Positions 7,730 to 17,006 of a stretch of 64,000 bases of DNA are shown in pieces. Position 1 is the first letter of the stretch; each line of letters begins with the position of its first letter. The stretch comes from Pseudomonas nunensis. Its GTDB lineage: Bacteria; Pseudomonadota; Gammaproteobacteria; Pseudomonadales; Pseudomonadaceae. The DNA is taken from contig NZ_CP101125.1 of NCBI RefSeq assembly GCF_024296925.1, positions 188,501-252,500 on the forward strand, written 5' to 3'. The notes under the pieces were generated by a model. The model saw only the letters and a list, made by a program, of their open reading frames with translations, ran no database searches and was not told the origin of the DNA. A program made the translations under genes and the position numbers.

Positions 7730-8764
7730 GTGGAAGTTTCTCACCTGGGTTTCCCCCCGCTGACCATCGCTGTGTTTGTGGCGCTGGCGCTCGGCGCGAT
7801 GATCCTCGACATGTTCACCCATCGCGGTGACCAGCCGATCAGCCTCGCCAAAGCGTCGGCCTGGTCGGTGTTCTGGATTCTCATCTCGTTTGGCTTTGCA
7901 GGGTTTCTGTACGTCGAACACGGTCCGGATGTCGCGACCCTGTTCATCACCGGCTATGCGCTGGAAAAAGTCCTGAGCGTGGACAACCTGTTCGTGTTCA
8001 TGGCGATCTTCGCCTGGTTCAAAGTGCCGAATGGCTTGCGCCACCGGGTCCTGTACTGGGGCATTATCGGCGCGATCGTTTTCCGCCTGATCTTCGTGGC
8101 TATCGGTACTGGCTTGCTGGCGCTGGGGCCGTGGGTCGAAGTGGTCTTTGCCCTGATCGTGGCCTGGACGGCAGTCATGATGCTCAGAGGCGGCGGTGAC
8201 GACGAAGAAGAAGAGGATTACTCCACGCACATGGCTTACCGCTTCGCGAAGAAGCTGTTCCCGGTGTGGCCGAAACTGCATGGTCATGACTTCTTCGTGC
8301 GCCGCAAGACGCTGGAAGCCGAACTGACCAAACCGGAAAACAAGGGCATGTCGCTGGCGGCCAAGGGCGGTCTGTTCGCCACGCCACTGTTCCTGTGCCT
8401 GGTGGTCATGGAAGTGTCCGATGTGTTGTTTGCCTTCGACTCCGTCCCGGCGGTTATCGCGGTCAGCCGCGAACCGCTGATCGTGTTCTCGGCGATGCTC
8501 TTCGCGATCCTCGGCCTGCGGACCATGTACTTCGTACTGGAAGCCCTCAAGCGCTACCTGGTTCACCTGGAAAAAGCCGTCATCGCGCTGCTGTTTTTCA
8601 TTGCGGTGAAGCTCGGCCTGAATGCGACTGACCACCTGTTCCATCACGGTTACAACATCGACCCGAACACCAGTCTGCTCATCGTTGTTGTGGTGCTGGC
8701 CATCGGCATCTTCGCCAGTGTGATCTTCCCGGAAAAGGAAGTTGCCCCGGCTGATAACCAGTAA
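7730..8764 (+). CDS. terC: Integral membrane protein TerC
   Basis: 344-residue polytopic membrane protein of the TerC/Alx family, with about nine hydrophobic segments. The family's acidic membrane motifs are visible: LEKVLSVDNLFVF and VMEVSDVLFAFDSVPA, which carry the conserved Glu/Asp residues implicated in metal transport. A charged cytoplasmic loop (GGDDEEEED) sits mid-protein. The GTG start is supported by TAAGGA nine bases upstream. TerC anchors the Ter complex in the inner membrane with TerB. Length matches E. coli TerC (346 aa). Confidence 0.93.
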   Translation: MEVSHLGFPPLTIAVFVALALGAMILDMFTHRGDQPISLAKASAWSVFWILISFGFAGFLYVEHGPDVATLFITGYALEKVLSVDNLFVFMAIFAWFKVPNGLRHRVLYWGIIGAIVFRLIFVAIGTGLLALGPWVEVVFALIVAWTAVMMLRGGGDDEEEEDYSTHMAYRFAKKLFPVWPKLHGHDFFVRRKTLEAELTKPENKGMSLAAKGGLFATPLFLCLVVMEVSDVLFAFDSVPAVIAVSREPLIVFSAMLFAILGLRTMYFVLEALKRYLVHLEKAVIALLFFIAVKLGLNATDHLFHHGYNIDPNTSLLIVVVVLAIGIFASVIFPEKEVAPADNQ

Positions 8765-8797
8765 TTCAAAACGCATTAACCACAAGGAGCTGTACTC

Positions 8798-9373
8798 ATG
8801 GCATTGACTCTTCAAAAAGGCGGCAATCTGTCCCTATCGAAGACCGATCCTTCGCTGACCAAGATTCTGGTCGGTCTGGGTTGGGATCCTCGCGCAACTG
8901 ACGGCACGGAGTTTGACCTGGACGCAAGCGCGTTCCTGCTGGGTGCCAACGGCAAAGTGCGTGGTGACGCCGACTTTATTTTCTACAACCAGCTCAAAAG
9001 CGCTGACGGTTCCATCGAGCACACCGGTGACAACCGCACCGGTGCTGGCGATGGCGACGACGAAGTGCTGAAAATCGATTTGAGCCGCGTTCCGGCTGAT
9101 ATCGACAAGATCGCATTCACCGTCACCATCCACGACGCTGATGCACGCAAGCAAAACTTCGGTCAGGTCGGTGGTTCGTTCATTCGTGTAGTCAACGAAA
9201 TCACCGGTGCCGAGATCGTTCGTTACGACCTGGCAGAAGACGCTTCAACTGAAACCGCGATGATCTTCGCCGAGCTGTATCGCAACAACGGCGAATGGAA
9301 ATTCCGTGCCGTTGGTTCGGGCTATGCCGGCGGCCTGAAGGCACTGGCTAACTCGTACGGCATGAACTTCTAA
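8798..9373 (+). CDS. terD: Tellurite resistance protein TerD
   Basis: 191-residue TerD with all Ca2+-binding signatures: [28 protein letters not shown], and the C-terminal [23 protein letters not shown] precedes the ATG. It is a close tandem paralogue of the following gene; the two share most of their first 60 residues, consistent with duplication. Cytoplasmic; part of the Ter stress-sensing complex. Confidence 0.93.
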   Translation: MALTLQKGGNLSLSKTDPSLTKILVGLGWDPRATDGTEFDLDASAFLLGANGKVRGDADFIFYNQLKSADGSIEHTGDNRTGAGDGDDEVLKIDLSRVPADIDKIAFTVTIHDADARKQNFGQVGGSFIRVVNEITGAEIVRYDLAEDASTETAMIFAELYRNNGEWKFRAVGSGYAGGLKALANSYGMNF

Positions 9374-9406
9374 AACCCCTCGGTCTACTGAATAAGGAAT
9401 TTATCC

Positions 9407-9985
9407 ATGGCTGTAAGTCTTTCCAAAGGCGGCAACGTATCCCTCTCCAAAGAAGCGCCAGGCCTGAGCGAAGTGCTCGTGGGTCTGGGCTGGGATCCTC
9501 GTGTTACCGACGGCACCGAGTTCGACCTCGATGCGTCGATTTTCATCGTTGGTGAAAACGGCAAAGTGCTCGACGACAACAGCTTCATTTTCTACAACAA
9601 CAAAAAGTCCACTGACGGCTCCGTTGAACACATGGGCGACAACCGCTCCGGTGCCGGCGAAGGCGACGATGAACAAGTGACCGTCAAACTGACTTCCCTG
9701 GCTCCGCTGGTGAAGAAGTTGGTATTCGCAGTCACCATCCACGACTCCGATGCACGCAAACAAAACTTCGGCCAGGTTTCCAACGGCTACATCCGCGTTG
9801 TGAACAAGGCTGACGGTAAAGAACTGGCACGTTTCGACCTGAGCGAAGACGCTTCGACCGAAACCGCCATGATCTTTGGCGAGCTGTATCGCAGCGGTGA
9901 AGAGTTCAAGTTCAAGGCGATCGGCCAGGGTTTTGCTGGCGGCCTGAAGCCTCTGGCTGAATCCCACGGTGTCAGCATCGGCTAA
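9407..9985 (+). CDS. terE: Tellurite resistance protein TerE
   Basis: 192-residue TerD-family protein, last gene of the plus-strand ter run. Motifs are [28 protein letters not shown] and [23 protein letters not shown]. Compared with terD, one metal-loop Thr is Ser and the acidic loop is GEGDDE. TAAGGAA precedes the ATG. Transcription ends at the strong hairpin 19 bases downstream. Confidence 0.92.
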   Translation: MAVSLSKGGNVSLSKEAPGLSEVLVGLGWDPRVTDGTEFDLDASIFIVGENGKVLDDNSFIFYNNKKSTDGSVEHMGDNRSGAGEGDDEQVTVKLTSLAPLVKKLVFAVTIHDSDARKQNFGQVSNGYIRVVNKADGKELARFDLSEDASTETAMIFGELYRSGEEFKFKAIGQGFAGGLKPLAESHGVSIG

Positions 9986-10003
9986 CCCTTACGGGTTAAA
10001 AAA

Positions 10004-10031
10004 GCCCCGCTTTCGAGCGGGGCTTTTTTTT
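10004..10031. terminator. Bidirectional terminator between terE and terF
   Basis: GCCCCGCT (10004-10011), a TTCG tetraloop, AGCGGGGC (10016-10023), then eight T. A run of A precedes the stem, so it also works on the minus strand for the convergent terF gene. An additional small AACCC/GGGTT stem lies just upstream. Confidence 0.9.
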
Positions 10032-10114
10032 GCGTGTCGATCTCGTCAAAACCTGTGGGATCGCGTTTGGGTCAATGGAAAAAGAACTCGCTGCAGGAGA
10101 GGCTGAAATCAGGA

Positions 10115-11383
10115 TTAAAAAACAATCCCTTTAGCCTTCGCGTCCTTCAGCCATTGTGGGAACTCTTCCATCAGCTTGTCGTAAAGCTGTTCTTCGCTGA
10201 TGTCGTGCAGGTCATCCAGGGCGAAGAAACCGCAGTTGTCGACGACTCGGCCGGTCATGGTGTCGAGTTTTTCCAGGATGCCGTAGTTGTGCCCACCAAT
10301 CCCGACGAACTGCCAGAAGATCGGCAGTTTGGCCGCTTCTATCATCAGCTTTTTGATCGCGCCACTGGCTGACACACCTCCATCACTGATGAACAGGATG
10401 TAGATCGGGGTGGTGTCCCGGGACTGCTTGTAAAAGTCGATCACTTTCTTGATGGCTTTGGGTTCGTCGTTGTAACGAGCGCCGATCTTCCAGTCTTTCC
10501 AGCCTCGGCTGTCGGTGTTGATGAAGTCTTTGTGGTTGGCCAGTGTCACGGCAGACAACTGCAATGTTTCGGCGCCAAAAGCCCAGCAATCGAGAGTGCC
10601 ATCGTCGTCAAAGTGCAGCGCCAGCGGCAGCAGCCGATTGACCACTTCCTGAACGCGACCGGTTTGGTATTGGTTATTCATGGAGCCGGACGCGTCCAGC
10701 ACCAGGCCGACCCGCGCCTTAACATCCGTCAGCTTGGCTTTTTCGAGGCTGACCTGAGCTTTCTTCGCCAGGCTGATCAGGTGAGGCGCAGCATCGCCGA
10801 TCTTCTTCTCAAGGGAAATTTTGTTTGTGACGGGGGCCGTTACAGGGGCAGGAGCGGGTGCCGGCGCCGGCTCATCAGCCACATCGCCGCCGAAATGTTT
10901 CACCAGCGCTTCCAGACCCGCGTTGAACCCTTGCAGATTGGACGCCAGGCGCCATTCGCCCGACTTGCGATAAAGCTCGACGATCATGATTGCCTTTTCG
11001 TCGGCGAAGGTCGCTCCCGAAAACGCGCATTGCGCCAACACATCGCCAGACAGGCTCTTGATGCTGAAACTGCTGGCCTGGATATCGCGCATCGCACCGG
11101 CGCCGTCGATCGAGGTGGTGAAGACCAGACGATCAATCGTGGCGGGGAGTTTTGAAAGGTCGAGGGTGAAATCACCGCCGGTCGCCATGCTCACGCCATT
11201 GCACGGCGTCGTCGGCTGATTGAAAAACACCATGTAGCGATCATCGGACAGCTTGCCCTGGGCATCGATGCCGAAGCATACAAAGTCGAGCACATGGGGC
11301 GACTGGACGTTGATCGAAAGGGTAAGTTGCGAGCCCGGCATGAGGCTGGACAAGGGTAACCGTTGTCCTTGGCTGATTTGCAT
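10115..11383 (-). CDS. terF: TerF-type protein: TerD domain plus von Willebrand factor A domain
   Basis: About 422 residues. The N-terminal half is a TerD-like domain (MQISQGQRLPLS, DFVCFGIDAQGKL, IVELYRKSGEWRLASNLQGF). A Pro/Ala linker (APAPAPAPVTAP) leads to a vWA domain with an intact MIDAS motif (LVLDASGSM) and FISDGGVS. Architecture and length match E. coli TerF (413 aa). I placed the start at 11383, where AAGGAC lies six bases upstream; the frame extends 51 codons further without domain content. Unlike enterobacterial ter operons, this gene converges on terE instead of following it. Confidence 0.88.
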   Translation of the reverse strand: MQISQGQRLPLSSLMPGSQLTLSINVQSPHVLDFVCFGIDAQGKLSDDRYMVFFNQPTTPCNGVSMATGGDFTLDLSKLPATIDRLVFTTSIDGAGAMRDIQASSFSIKSLSGDVLAQCAFSGATFADEKAIMIVELYRKSGEWRLASNLQGFNAGLEALVKHFGGDVADEPAPAPAPAPVTAPVTNKISLEKKIGDAAPHLISLAKKAQVSLEKAKLTDVKARVGLVLDASGSMNNQYQTGRVQEVVNRLLPLALHFDDDGTLDCWAFGAETLQLSAVTLANHKDFINTDSRGWKDWKIGARYNDEPKAIKKVIDFYKQSRDTTPIYILFISDGGVSASGAIKKLMIEAAKLPIFWQFVGIGGHNYGILEKLDTMTGRVVDNCGFFALDDLHDISEEQLYDKLMEEFPQWLKDAKAKGIVF

Positions 11384-11573
11384 ATTGCGTCCTTGTAATG
11401 GTTGCACCGTGGAACTGGCATTCATGGGAAGTGCAGGTGCGCGATTATGCGGGAGTAAGGGATCGATGGGGGCGAAGTTTATAAGGTGGGCGTTGCCCTG
11501 ATTGTCTGCCCTGCGCGACCACGCTACCCTTCGCATCGCTCGGTATATCGACTTATCAACAGGGAAAAATAAT

Positions 11574-12320
11574 ATGGACGTTAAGCACTCTCCTTCAGTG
11601 CGTCGTTTGATACAGGTTCAAGCGATCCTCTTGCTTCTCATCACACCGCTATTTGCTCATGCCGATGTTACGGAAGAAGAGGCGGCTGCCAACTGCCTCA
11701 AGATCAGTGAGTATTCCGCCGAGGGCGGGAAGTATTACAAGCTCAAGCAATATGCCAAGGCCCGGGAGCAGTACGAGCGGCAGGCTGGCTGGTCGGAGAG
11801 TTGTCAGCTGGACGAAGATAAAATCGCGATGGCCTACAACAACGTTGCGCTCACCTACATCCACGAAGGCAATTACCTTAAGGCCCGTGCGTGGCTGAGC
11901 ATTTTACCGAACGACAAAAAGTCGATCTTCAACCTTGGCAAGATCAGTGGCGACATAAAGAACTCACTGGAGAAACTGTCGAGTAAGCCAGCAGGGCAAT
12001 ATTGGCAATATGCCGGGGCTGCGTTGTGGAACAGCATGACGATCAAGCCACAAGGTTCGCAGTTCCAAGTTGATTTTCAGGGTTATTACGCTGGCCTGAT
12101 GGCGATGTATTACGGTCCCAATATCGGGGAGTTTTCCACCGTATTGGCGATTAACAACGGCAAGGCTCATTACGCCATGACCGGCGATGATGTTGGCGAC
12201 TGTGCCTACGACTTCGAGATCAAAAAAGACCTGCTCACGGTAAAGCGTACGGCCGGTGAGTGGTGTGGTTTTGGCCACAATGTCGGCGCTGAAGGGAGTT
12301 ATAACCGGGTCGAGCTGTAG
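11574..12320 (+). CDS. Secreted protein with TPR-like N-terminal region, unknown function
   Basis: About 248 residues. A Sec signal peptide is clear (basic VRR, hydrophobic ILLLLITPLF, cleavage near AHA-D). A TPR-like helical pair follows (YYKLKQYAKAREQYERQ and MAYNNVALTYIHEGNYLKARAWL). The C-terminal ~110 residues look like a separate beta-rich domain with a conserved Cys pair (GDCAYDF and GEWCGFG). I do not recognise the family. Start ATG 11574 is chosen for the signal peptide and AGGGAA upstream; an upstream ATG at 11502 would add a non-signal segment. A decayed copy of its 3' end lies at 24618-24728. Confidence 0.7.
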   Translation: MDVKHSPSVRRLIQVQAILLLLITPLFAHADVTEEEAAANCLKISEYSAEGGKYYKLKQYAKAREQYERQAGWSESCQLDEDKIAMAYNNVALTYIHEGNYLKARAWLSILPNDKKSIFNLGKISGDIKNSLEKLSSKPAGQYWQYAGAALWNSMTIKPQGSQFQVDFQGYYAGLMAMYYGPNIGEFSTVLAINNGKAHYAMTGDDVGDCAYDFEIKKDLLTVKRTAGEWCGFGHNVGAEGSYNRVEL

Positions 12321-12335
12321 TTTGAAACTGGGGAA

Positions 12336-12356
12336 AGCCCCGAAAAACTCGGGGCT
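12336..12356 (-). terminator. Candidate terminator hairpin between the secreted-protein gene and fdsD
   Basis: AGCCCCGA (12336-12343), loop AAAAC, TCGGGGCT (12349-12356). On the minus strand it is followed by only three T, and on the plus strand by none, so it is a weak intrinsic terminator. It sits between convergent genes and probably ends the formate dehydrogenase operon. Confidence 0.5.
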
Positions 12357-12376
12357 GACTCCAGGGGATCGTTAAC

Positions 12377-12598
12377 CTAAGCCTCCCATCCCGCCCCACT
12401 GACCGCCGCCTGCGCCAGCGGGTGCATGTCCGCCCCTTGATGCTCCGTCTGCCACGCCAGCAATTCCTTGCGCATGCCCGGCGTCCAGTACATCTGCAGG
12501 TGATTGCGCACACCGAGCACGGCCAGTTGCTGATCCGGTTCGGTGGCGAAGTACTGGGCGATCTGGTTGGCCATCTTGATCAGATTGTCCGTGCTCAT
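12377..12598 (-). CDS. fdsD: NAD-dependent formate dehydrogenase delta subunit
   Basis: 73-residue FdsD-family protein (LIKMANQIAQYF, then WTPGMRKELLAW, and PLAQAAV near the end). The family is small and found only next to NAD-dependent formate dehydrogenase genes; it is thought to help assembly or stability of the soluble enzyme. The start overlaps the fdsA stop as ATGA. Last gene of the operon, ahead of the 12336 hairpin. Confidence 0.88.
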   Translation of the reverse strand: MSTDNLIKMANQIAQYFATEPDQQLAVLGVRNHLQMYWTPGMRKELLAWQTEHQGADMHPLAQAAVSGAGWEA

Positions 12599-15477
12599 CG
12601 ACGCACCTCGGCTTTGGCACCGCGTGCATGCCGACGGTCTTTCAGCAAACGATCCTGTTCATCGCTGAAGGCCTGATAGCGTTTTTGCCATTCCGAAGGG
12701 TGGTAGACGCGGCTGACTTCCACCGCCGTGACCTTGTACTCCGGACAGTTGGTGGCCCAGTCGGAGTTGTCGGTGGTGATCACGTTGGCCCCGGATTCCG
12801 GGAAGTGGAACGTGGTGTACACCACGCCCGGCGCGACCCGTTCGGTAACCCGCGCACGCAGCACGGTCTGGCCGGCGCGGCTGCCGATACCGACCCAATC
12901 GCCTTCGTTGATACCACGGCTCTCGGCGTCGGTTGGGTGAATTTTTAGGCGATCTTCATCGTGCCAGGCGACGTTCTCGGTGCGCCGGGTCTGCGCGCCG
13001 ACGTTGTACTGGCTGAGGATGCGCCCGGTGGTCAGCAGCAGCGGATAGCGATTGTTGACCTTCTCTTCGGTGGGCACGTAGCCGGTGAGCATGAAGCGCC
13101 CCTTGCCGCGCACAAATTGCTCGATGTGCATGGTCGGCGTGCCATCCGGCGCGGCGGCGTTGCACGGCCATTGCAGGCTGCCGTGGCTGTCCAGCGCGGC
13201 GTAGCTGACGTTGGTGAAGGTCGGCGTCAGGCTGGCGATTTCATCCATGATTTCTGACGGATGTTGGTAGCTCATTGGATAGCCCAACGCGTTGGCCAAC
13301 GCCACCGTGCCTTCCCAGTCGGCTTTGCCGCCCAGCGGTTCCATGACTTTGCGCACGCGAGAGATGCGGCGCTCGGCGTTGGTGAAGGTGCCGTCCTTTT
13401 CCAGGAACGAACTGCCCGGCAGGAACACGTGGGCAAACTTCGCGGTTTCGTTGAGGAAGATGTCCTGCACCACCACGCATTCCATGGCCGACAGGGCGGC
13501 GGTGACGTGCTGGGTGTTCGGGTCGCTTTGCGCGATGTCTTCGCCTTGGCAATACAAGCCTTTGAAACTGCCGGCCAGTGCCGCTTCAAACATGTTCGGA
13601 ATGCGCAGGCCCGGATCAGGTTGCAAGGTGACGTTCCATGCCTGTTCGAACTGCGTGCGCACCACTTCGTTGGAGATGTGGCGGTAGCCGGGCAACTCGT
13701 GAGGGAAGGAACCCATGTCGCAGGAACCCTGGACGTTGTTCTGTCCACGCAGCGGGTTCACGCCGACGCCTTCGCGCCCGATATTGCCGGTGGCCATGGC
13801 CAGGTTGGCGATGCCCATGACAGCGGTGCTGCCCTGGCTGTGTTCGGTGATGCCCAAGCCGTAGTAAATCGCGGCATTGCCGGCGTTCGCGTACAAACGG
13901 GCGGCGGCACGGATGTCGCCAGCGTCTACGCCGCAAATGGCGCCAAGCACTTCCGGCGAGTTTTCCGGACGGCTGACAAATTCGCTCCAGCGTGCGAAGT
14001 CGCTGCCCTCGCAACGCTCATCGATAAAGGCTTGGTTGAGCAGGCCTTCGGTAACGATGGTGTGGGCCAGCGCGTTGAGCATGGCGACGTTGGTGCCCGG
14101 ACGCAGGGCCAGGTGCAGTTCGGCGCGGGCGTGCACCGAGTCCACCAGATCAATGCGCCGTGGGTCGATCACGATCAGTCGCGCGCCTTCACGCAAGCGG
14201 CGTTTGAGCTGGGAAGCGAACACCGGGTGGGCGTCGCTCGGGTTGGCGCCCATCACCAGGATCACATCGGCCTTCATGACCGAATCGAAACTCTGGGTGC
14301 CGGCAGATTCGCCCAACGTTTGTTTCAAGCCATAACCGGTCGGCGAGTGGCAGACCCGCGCACACGTATCGACGTTGTTGTTGCCGAACGCGGCGCGCAC
14401 CAGTTTTTGGACGAGGTAGGTTTCTTCGTTGGTGCAGCGGCTAGAAGTGATGCCACCAATGGAGTCGCGACCGTATTTTTGCTGCAACCGGCGGAATTCG
14501 CTGGCGGCGTAGGTCACCGCTTCATCCCAACTGACTTCCTGCCACGGATCGTTGATGTGATTACGGATCATCGGTTTGGTAATGCGATCCGGGTGCGTGG
14601 CGTAGCCCCAGGCAAAACGTCCTTTGACGCAGGAGTGCCCGTGGTTGGCCTGGCCGTTTTTGTCCGGAACCATGCGCACCAGTTTGTCGCCTTTCATCTC
14701 GGCGCGGAACGAACAGCCGACGCCGCAATAGGCGCAGGTTGTGATCACGCTGCGTTCGGGCTGACCCAGTTCGACCACGCTTTTTTCCATCAGCGTCGCG
14801 GTCGGGCATGCCTGCACACAGGCGCCGCAGGACACGCATTCCGAGTCGAGGAAGTTATCGCCACCGGCCGCCGCGACCCGGGATTCGAAACCGCGCCCGG
14901 TGATGGTAAGGGCAAACGTGCCCTGGGTTTCTTCGCAGGCGCGCACGCAGCGGTTGCAGACGATGCACTTGCTCGGGTCGTAGTCGAAGTAGGGGTTGGA
15001 CGTGTCCTTCACATCCGCCAGATGATTCTCGCCTTCATAGCCGTAACGCACTTCCCGCAAGCCAACCTGGCCGGCCACGGTTTGCAGCTCGCAGTTGCCG
15101 TTGGCCGAGCAGGTCAGGCAATCCAGCGGGTGATCGGAGATGTACAGCTCCATGACGTTGCGCCGCAGCGTGGCAAGTTTCGGCGTCTGGGTGTGCACGC
15201 TCATGCCTTCAGTGACCGGCGTGGTGCAGGACGCCGGGTAACCGCGCATCCCGTCGATTTCCACCAGACACATGCGGCACGAGCCGAAGGCTTCAAGGCT
15301 GTCGGTGGCGCACAGTTTGGGAATGGTGGTGCCGAGCAGCGCGGCGGCGCGCATCACCGACGTGCCTTCGGGCACGCTGATGCTGCGACCGTCGATGTTC
15401 AGGGTGACCTGCACCTGACTTTCGCGGGCCGGGGTGCCCAGATCGATATCGGTTTTCGGGTCGAAGAGGGTGATCAT
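12595..15477 (-). CDS. fdsA: NAD-dependent formate dehydrogenase alpha (molybdopterin) subunit
   Basis: 960-residue catalytic subunit that oxidises formate to CO2 at a bis-MGD molybdenum centre. Order from the N-terminus: [2Fe-2S] ferredoxin domain (CATDSLEAFGSCRMCLVEIDG), His/Cys cluster (HPLDCLTCSANGNCEL), two [4Fe-4S] sets (CIVCNRCVRAC and CVSCGACVQAC), the CAYCGVGC cluster of the molybdopterin domain, then the Mo ligand. That ligand is Cys, not Sec (DTCARVCHSPT). The C-terminal molydopterin-dinucleotide binding domain ends the protein. ATG 15477 overlaps the fdsB stop; a longer frame to 15597 lies inside fdsB. Confidence 0.95.
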   Translation of the reverse strand: MITLFDPKTDIDLGTPARESQVQVTLNIDGRSISVPEGTSVMRAAALLGTTIPKLCATDSLEAFGSCRMCLVEIDGMRGYPASCTTPVTEGMSVHTQTPKLATLRRNVMELYISDHPLDCLTCSANGNCELQTVAGQVGLREVRYGYEGENHLADVKDTSNPYFDYDPSKCIVCNRCVRACEETQGTFALTITGRGFESRVAAAGGDNFLDSECVSCGACVQACPTATLMEKSVVELGQPERSVITTCAYCGVGCSFRAEMKGDKLVRMVPDKNGQANHGHSCVKGRFAWGYATHPDRITKPMIRNHINDPWQEVSWDEAVTYAASEFRRLQQKYGRDSIGGITSSRCTNEETYLVQKLVRAAFGNNNVDTCARVCHSPTGYGLKQTLGESAGTQSFDSVMKADVILVMGANPSDAHPVFASQLKRRLREGARLIVIDPRRIDLVDSVHARAELHLALRPGTNVAMLNALAHTIVTEGLLNQAFIDERCEGSDFARWSEFVSRPENSPEVLGAICGVDAGDIRAAARLYANAGNAAIYYGLGITEHSQGSTAVMGIANLAMATGNIGREGVGVNPLRGQNNVQGSCDMGSFPHELPGYRHISNEVVRTQFEQAWNVTLQPDPGLRIPNMFEAALAGSFKGLYCQGEDIAQSDPNTQHVTAALSAMECVVVQDIFLNETAKFAHVFLPGSSFLEKDGTFTNAERRISRVRKVMEPLGGKADWEGTVALANALGYPMSYQHPSEIMDEIASLTPTFTNVSYAALDSHGSLQWPCNAAAPDGTPTMHIEQFVRGKGRFMLTGYVPTEEKVNNRYPLLLTTGRILSQYNVGAQTRRTENVAWHDEDRLKIHPTDAESRGINEGDWVGIGSRAGQTVLRARVTERVAPGVVYTTFHFPESGANVITTDNSDWATNCPEYKVTAVEVSRVYHPSEWQKRYQAFSDEQDRLLKDRRHARGAKAEVRR

Positions 15478-17006
15478 TGGTCGGCCTCCGAGGGCTGCAG
15501 ACCGAAGTCGGCGGGGAAGTACTTGAGGGCGCTGGCCACCGGGAATGGGGCCATGCCGCCCAACGCGCACAGCGAACCGTATTGCATCGTGTCGCACAGG
15601 TCCTTGAGGATGATCGCCTGCTCATCGCGACCGCTTTGGTCCGGCGCGGCGAGCAGGCGATCGATCACCTCCACACCGCGGGTCGAGCCGATGCGGCAAG
15701 GCGTGCATTTGCCACAGGATTCCTCGGCGCAGAACTGCATCGCGAAACGCGCCATGTGCGCCATGTCCAACGTGTCGTCCGCCACCACCACACCACCGTG
15801 ACCGAGCATCGCGCCCATGGCGGCGAAGGCTTCGTAATCTAGCGGCGTGTCGAATTGCGACGGCGGCACCCACGTGCCGAGAGGGCCGCCCACTTGTGCG
15901 GCTTTCAGCGGCCGGCCAGTCGCAGTGCCTCCGCCATAATCTTCCACCAGTTCGCGCAGGGTCAGGCCAAACGCCCGTTCCACCAGGCCGCCGCGAAGAA
16001 TATTGCCGGCCAACTGGAACGGCATGGTGCCCAGGGAACGGCCCATGCCGTAGTCGCGATAGAACTGCGCACCCTTGGCCAGAATCAGCGGCACCGAAGC
16101 CAGGGTCAGCACGTTGTGCACCAGCGTCGGCAGGCCGAACAGGCCCTGCAACGCCGGGATCGGCGGCTTGGCGCGCACGATCCCGCGTTTGCCTTCGAGG
16201 GAATCCAGCAGCGCGGTTTCCTCACCGCAGATGTAGGCGCCGGCACCGACCCGCACTTCCATATCGAACGCCTGACCGCTGCCGCCGACATTGGCGCCGA
16301 GGTAGCCGTTGGCCCGGGCAATCTCCAGCGCCTCGCGCAGGGTGGCCACGGCTTGTGGATATTCCGAGCGCACATAGATGTAACCGTAACTGGCGCCGAC
16401 GGTGATGCCGGCAATCGCCATGCCTTCGATCAGCAGGAAGGGATCGCCTTCCATCAACATGCGATCGGCAAAGGTACCGGAATCGCCTTCGTCGGCGTTG
16501 CACACAATGTATTTCTGCGCGGCTTGGGTGGCGCGCACCGTGCGCCATTTGATCCCCGCCGGGAACGCTGCGCCGCCACGGCCACGCAGGCCGGAGTCGA
16601 ACACTTCCGTTGCGCTCTGCTCGCCGCCAATGCTGACGGCCCTTTGCAAACCCTCGAAACCACCGTGAGCCCGGTAATCATCCAGGGACAGCGGCCGGGT
16701 AATGCCGGCGCGGGCAAACAGCAGGCGTTGTTGGGTTTTCAGATACGGCAATTCTTCCACCAGGCCCAAGGCCAGTGGATGCGCGGACGGCTCGCCTTGC
16801 AGCGCATCCAGCACCGACGGCACGTCGGCAGCGGTCAGCGGGCCAAAGCCGATCCGACCTTGCGGGGTGTCGACTTCCAGCAGCGGTTCCAGCCAGTAGA
16901 GGCCACGGGAACTGGTGCGTTGCAGATCCTGACCGGCAAGGGCCAACGCCACCTCATCGGCACCTACGGCGCGGGCCAGGGAATCACTCGGCAAATAGAG
17001 GCTCAT
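15474..17006 (-). CDS. fdsB: NAD-dependent formate dehydrogenase beta (FMN/NAD) subunit
   Basis: 510 residues, NuoF-like. A thioredoxin-like N-terminal region is followed by the FMN/NADH-binding Rossmann part (GLRGRGGAAFPAGIKW, CNADEGDSGTFADR, ICGEETALL) and the C-terminal [4Fe-4S] site (ESCGKCTPCR plus a later Cys). It passes electrons from the Fe-S chain of FdsA to NAD+. GTG/ATG alternatives exist upstream, but ATG 17006 has GGAGG upstream and overlaps the fdsG stop as ATGA. Confidence 0.95.
   Translation of the reverse strand: MSLYLPSDSLARAVGADEVALALAGQDLQRTSSRGLYWLEPLLEVDTPQGRIGFGPLTAADVPSVLDALQGEPSAHPLALGLVEELPYLKTQQRLLFARAGITRPLSLDDYRAHGGFEGLQRAVSIGGEQSATEVFDSGLRGRGGAAFPAGIKWRTVRATQAAQKYIVCNADEGDSGTFADRMLMEGDPFLLIEGMAIAGITVGASYGYIYVRSEYPQAVATLREALEIARANGYLGANVGGSGQAFDMEVRVGAGAYICGEETALLDSLEGKRGIVRAKPPIPALQGLFGLPTLVHNVLTLASVPLILAKGAQFYRDYGMGRSLGTMPFQLAGNILRGGLVERAFGLTLRELVEDYGGGTATGRPLKAAQVGGPLGTWVPPSQFDTPLDYEAFAAMGAMLGHGGVVVADDTLDMAHMARFAMQFCAEESCGKCTPCRIGSTRGVEVIDRLLAAPDQSGRDEQAIILKDLCDTMQYGSLCALGGMAPFPVASALKYFPADFGLQPSEADQ

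Noticed and set aside
13261..15801. Long plus-strand ORF (846 codons) antisense to fdsA/fdsB
   Set aside because: It is the reverse-frame shadow of high-GC coding sequence; no recognisable domain and no ribosome-binding site, while the minus strand has full Fe-S and Mo motifs.
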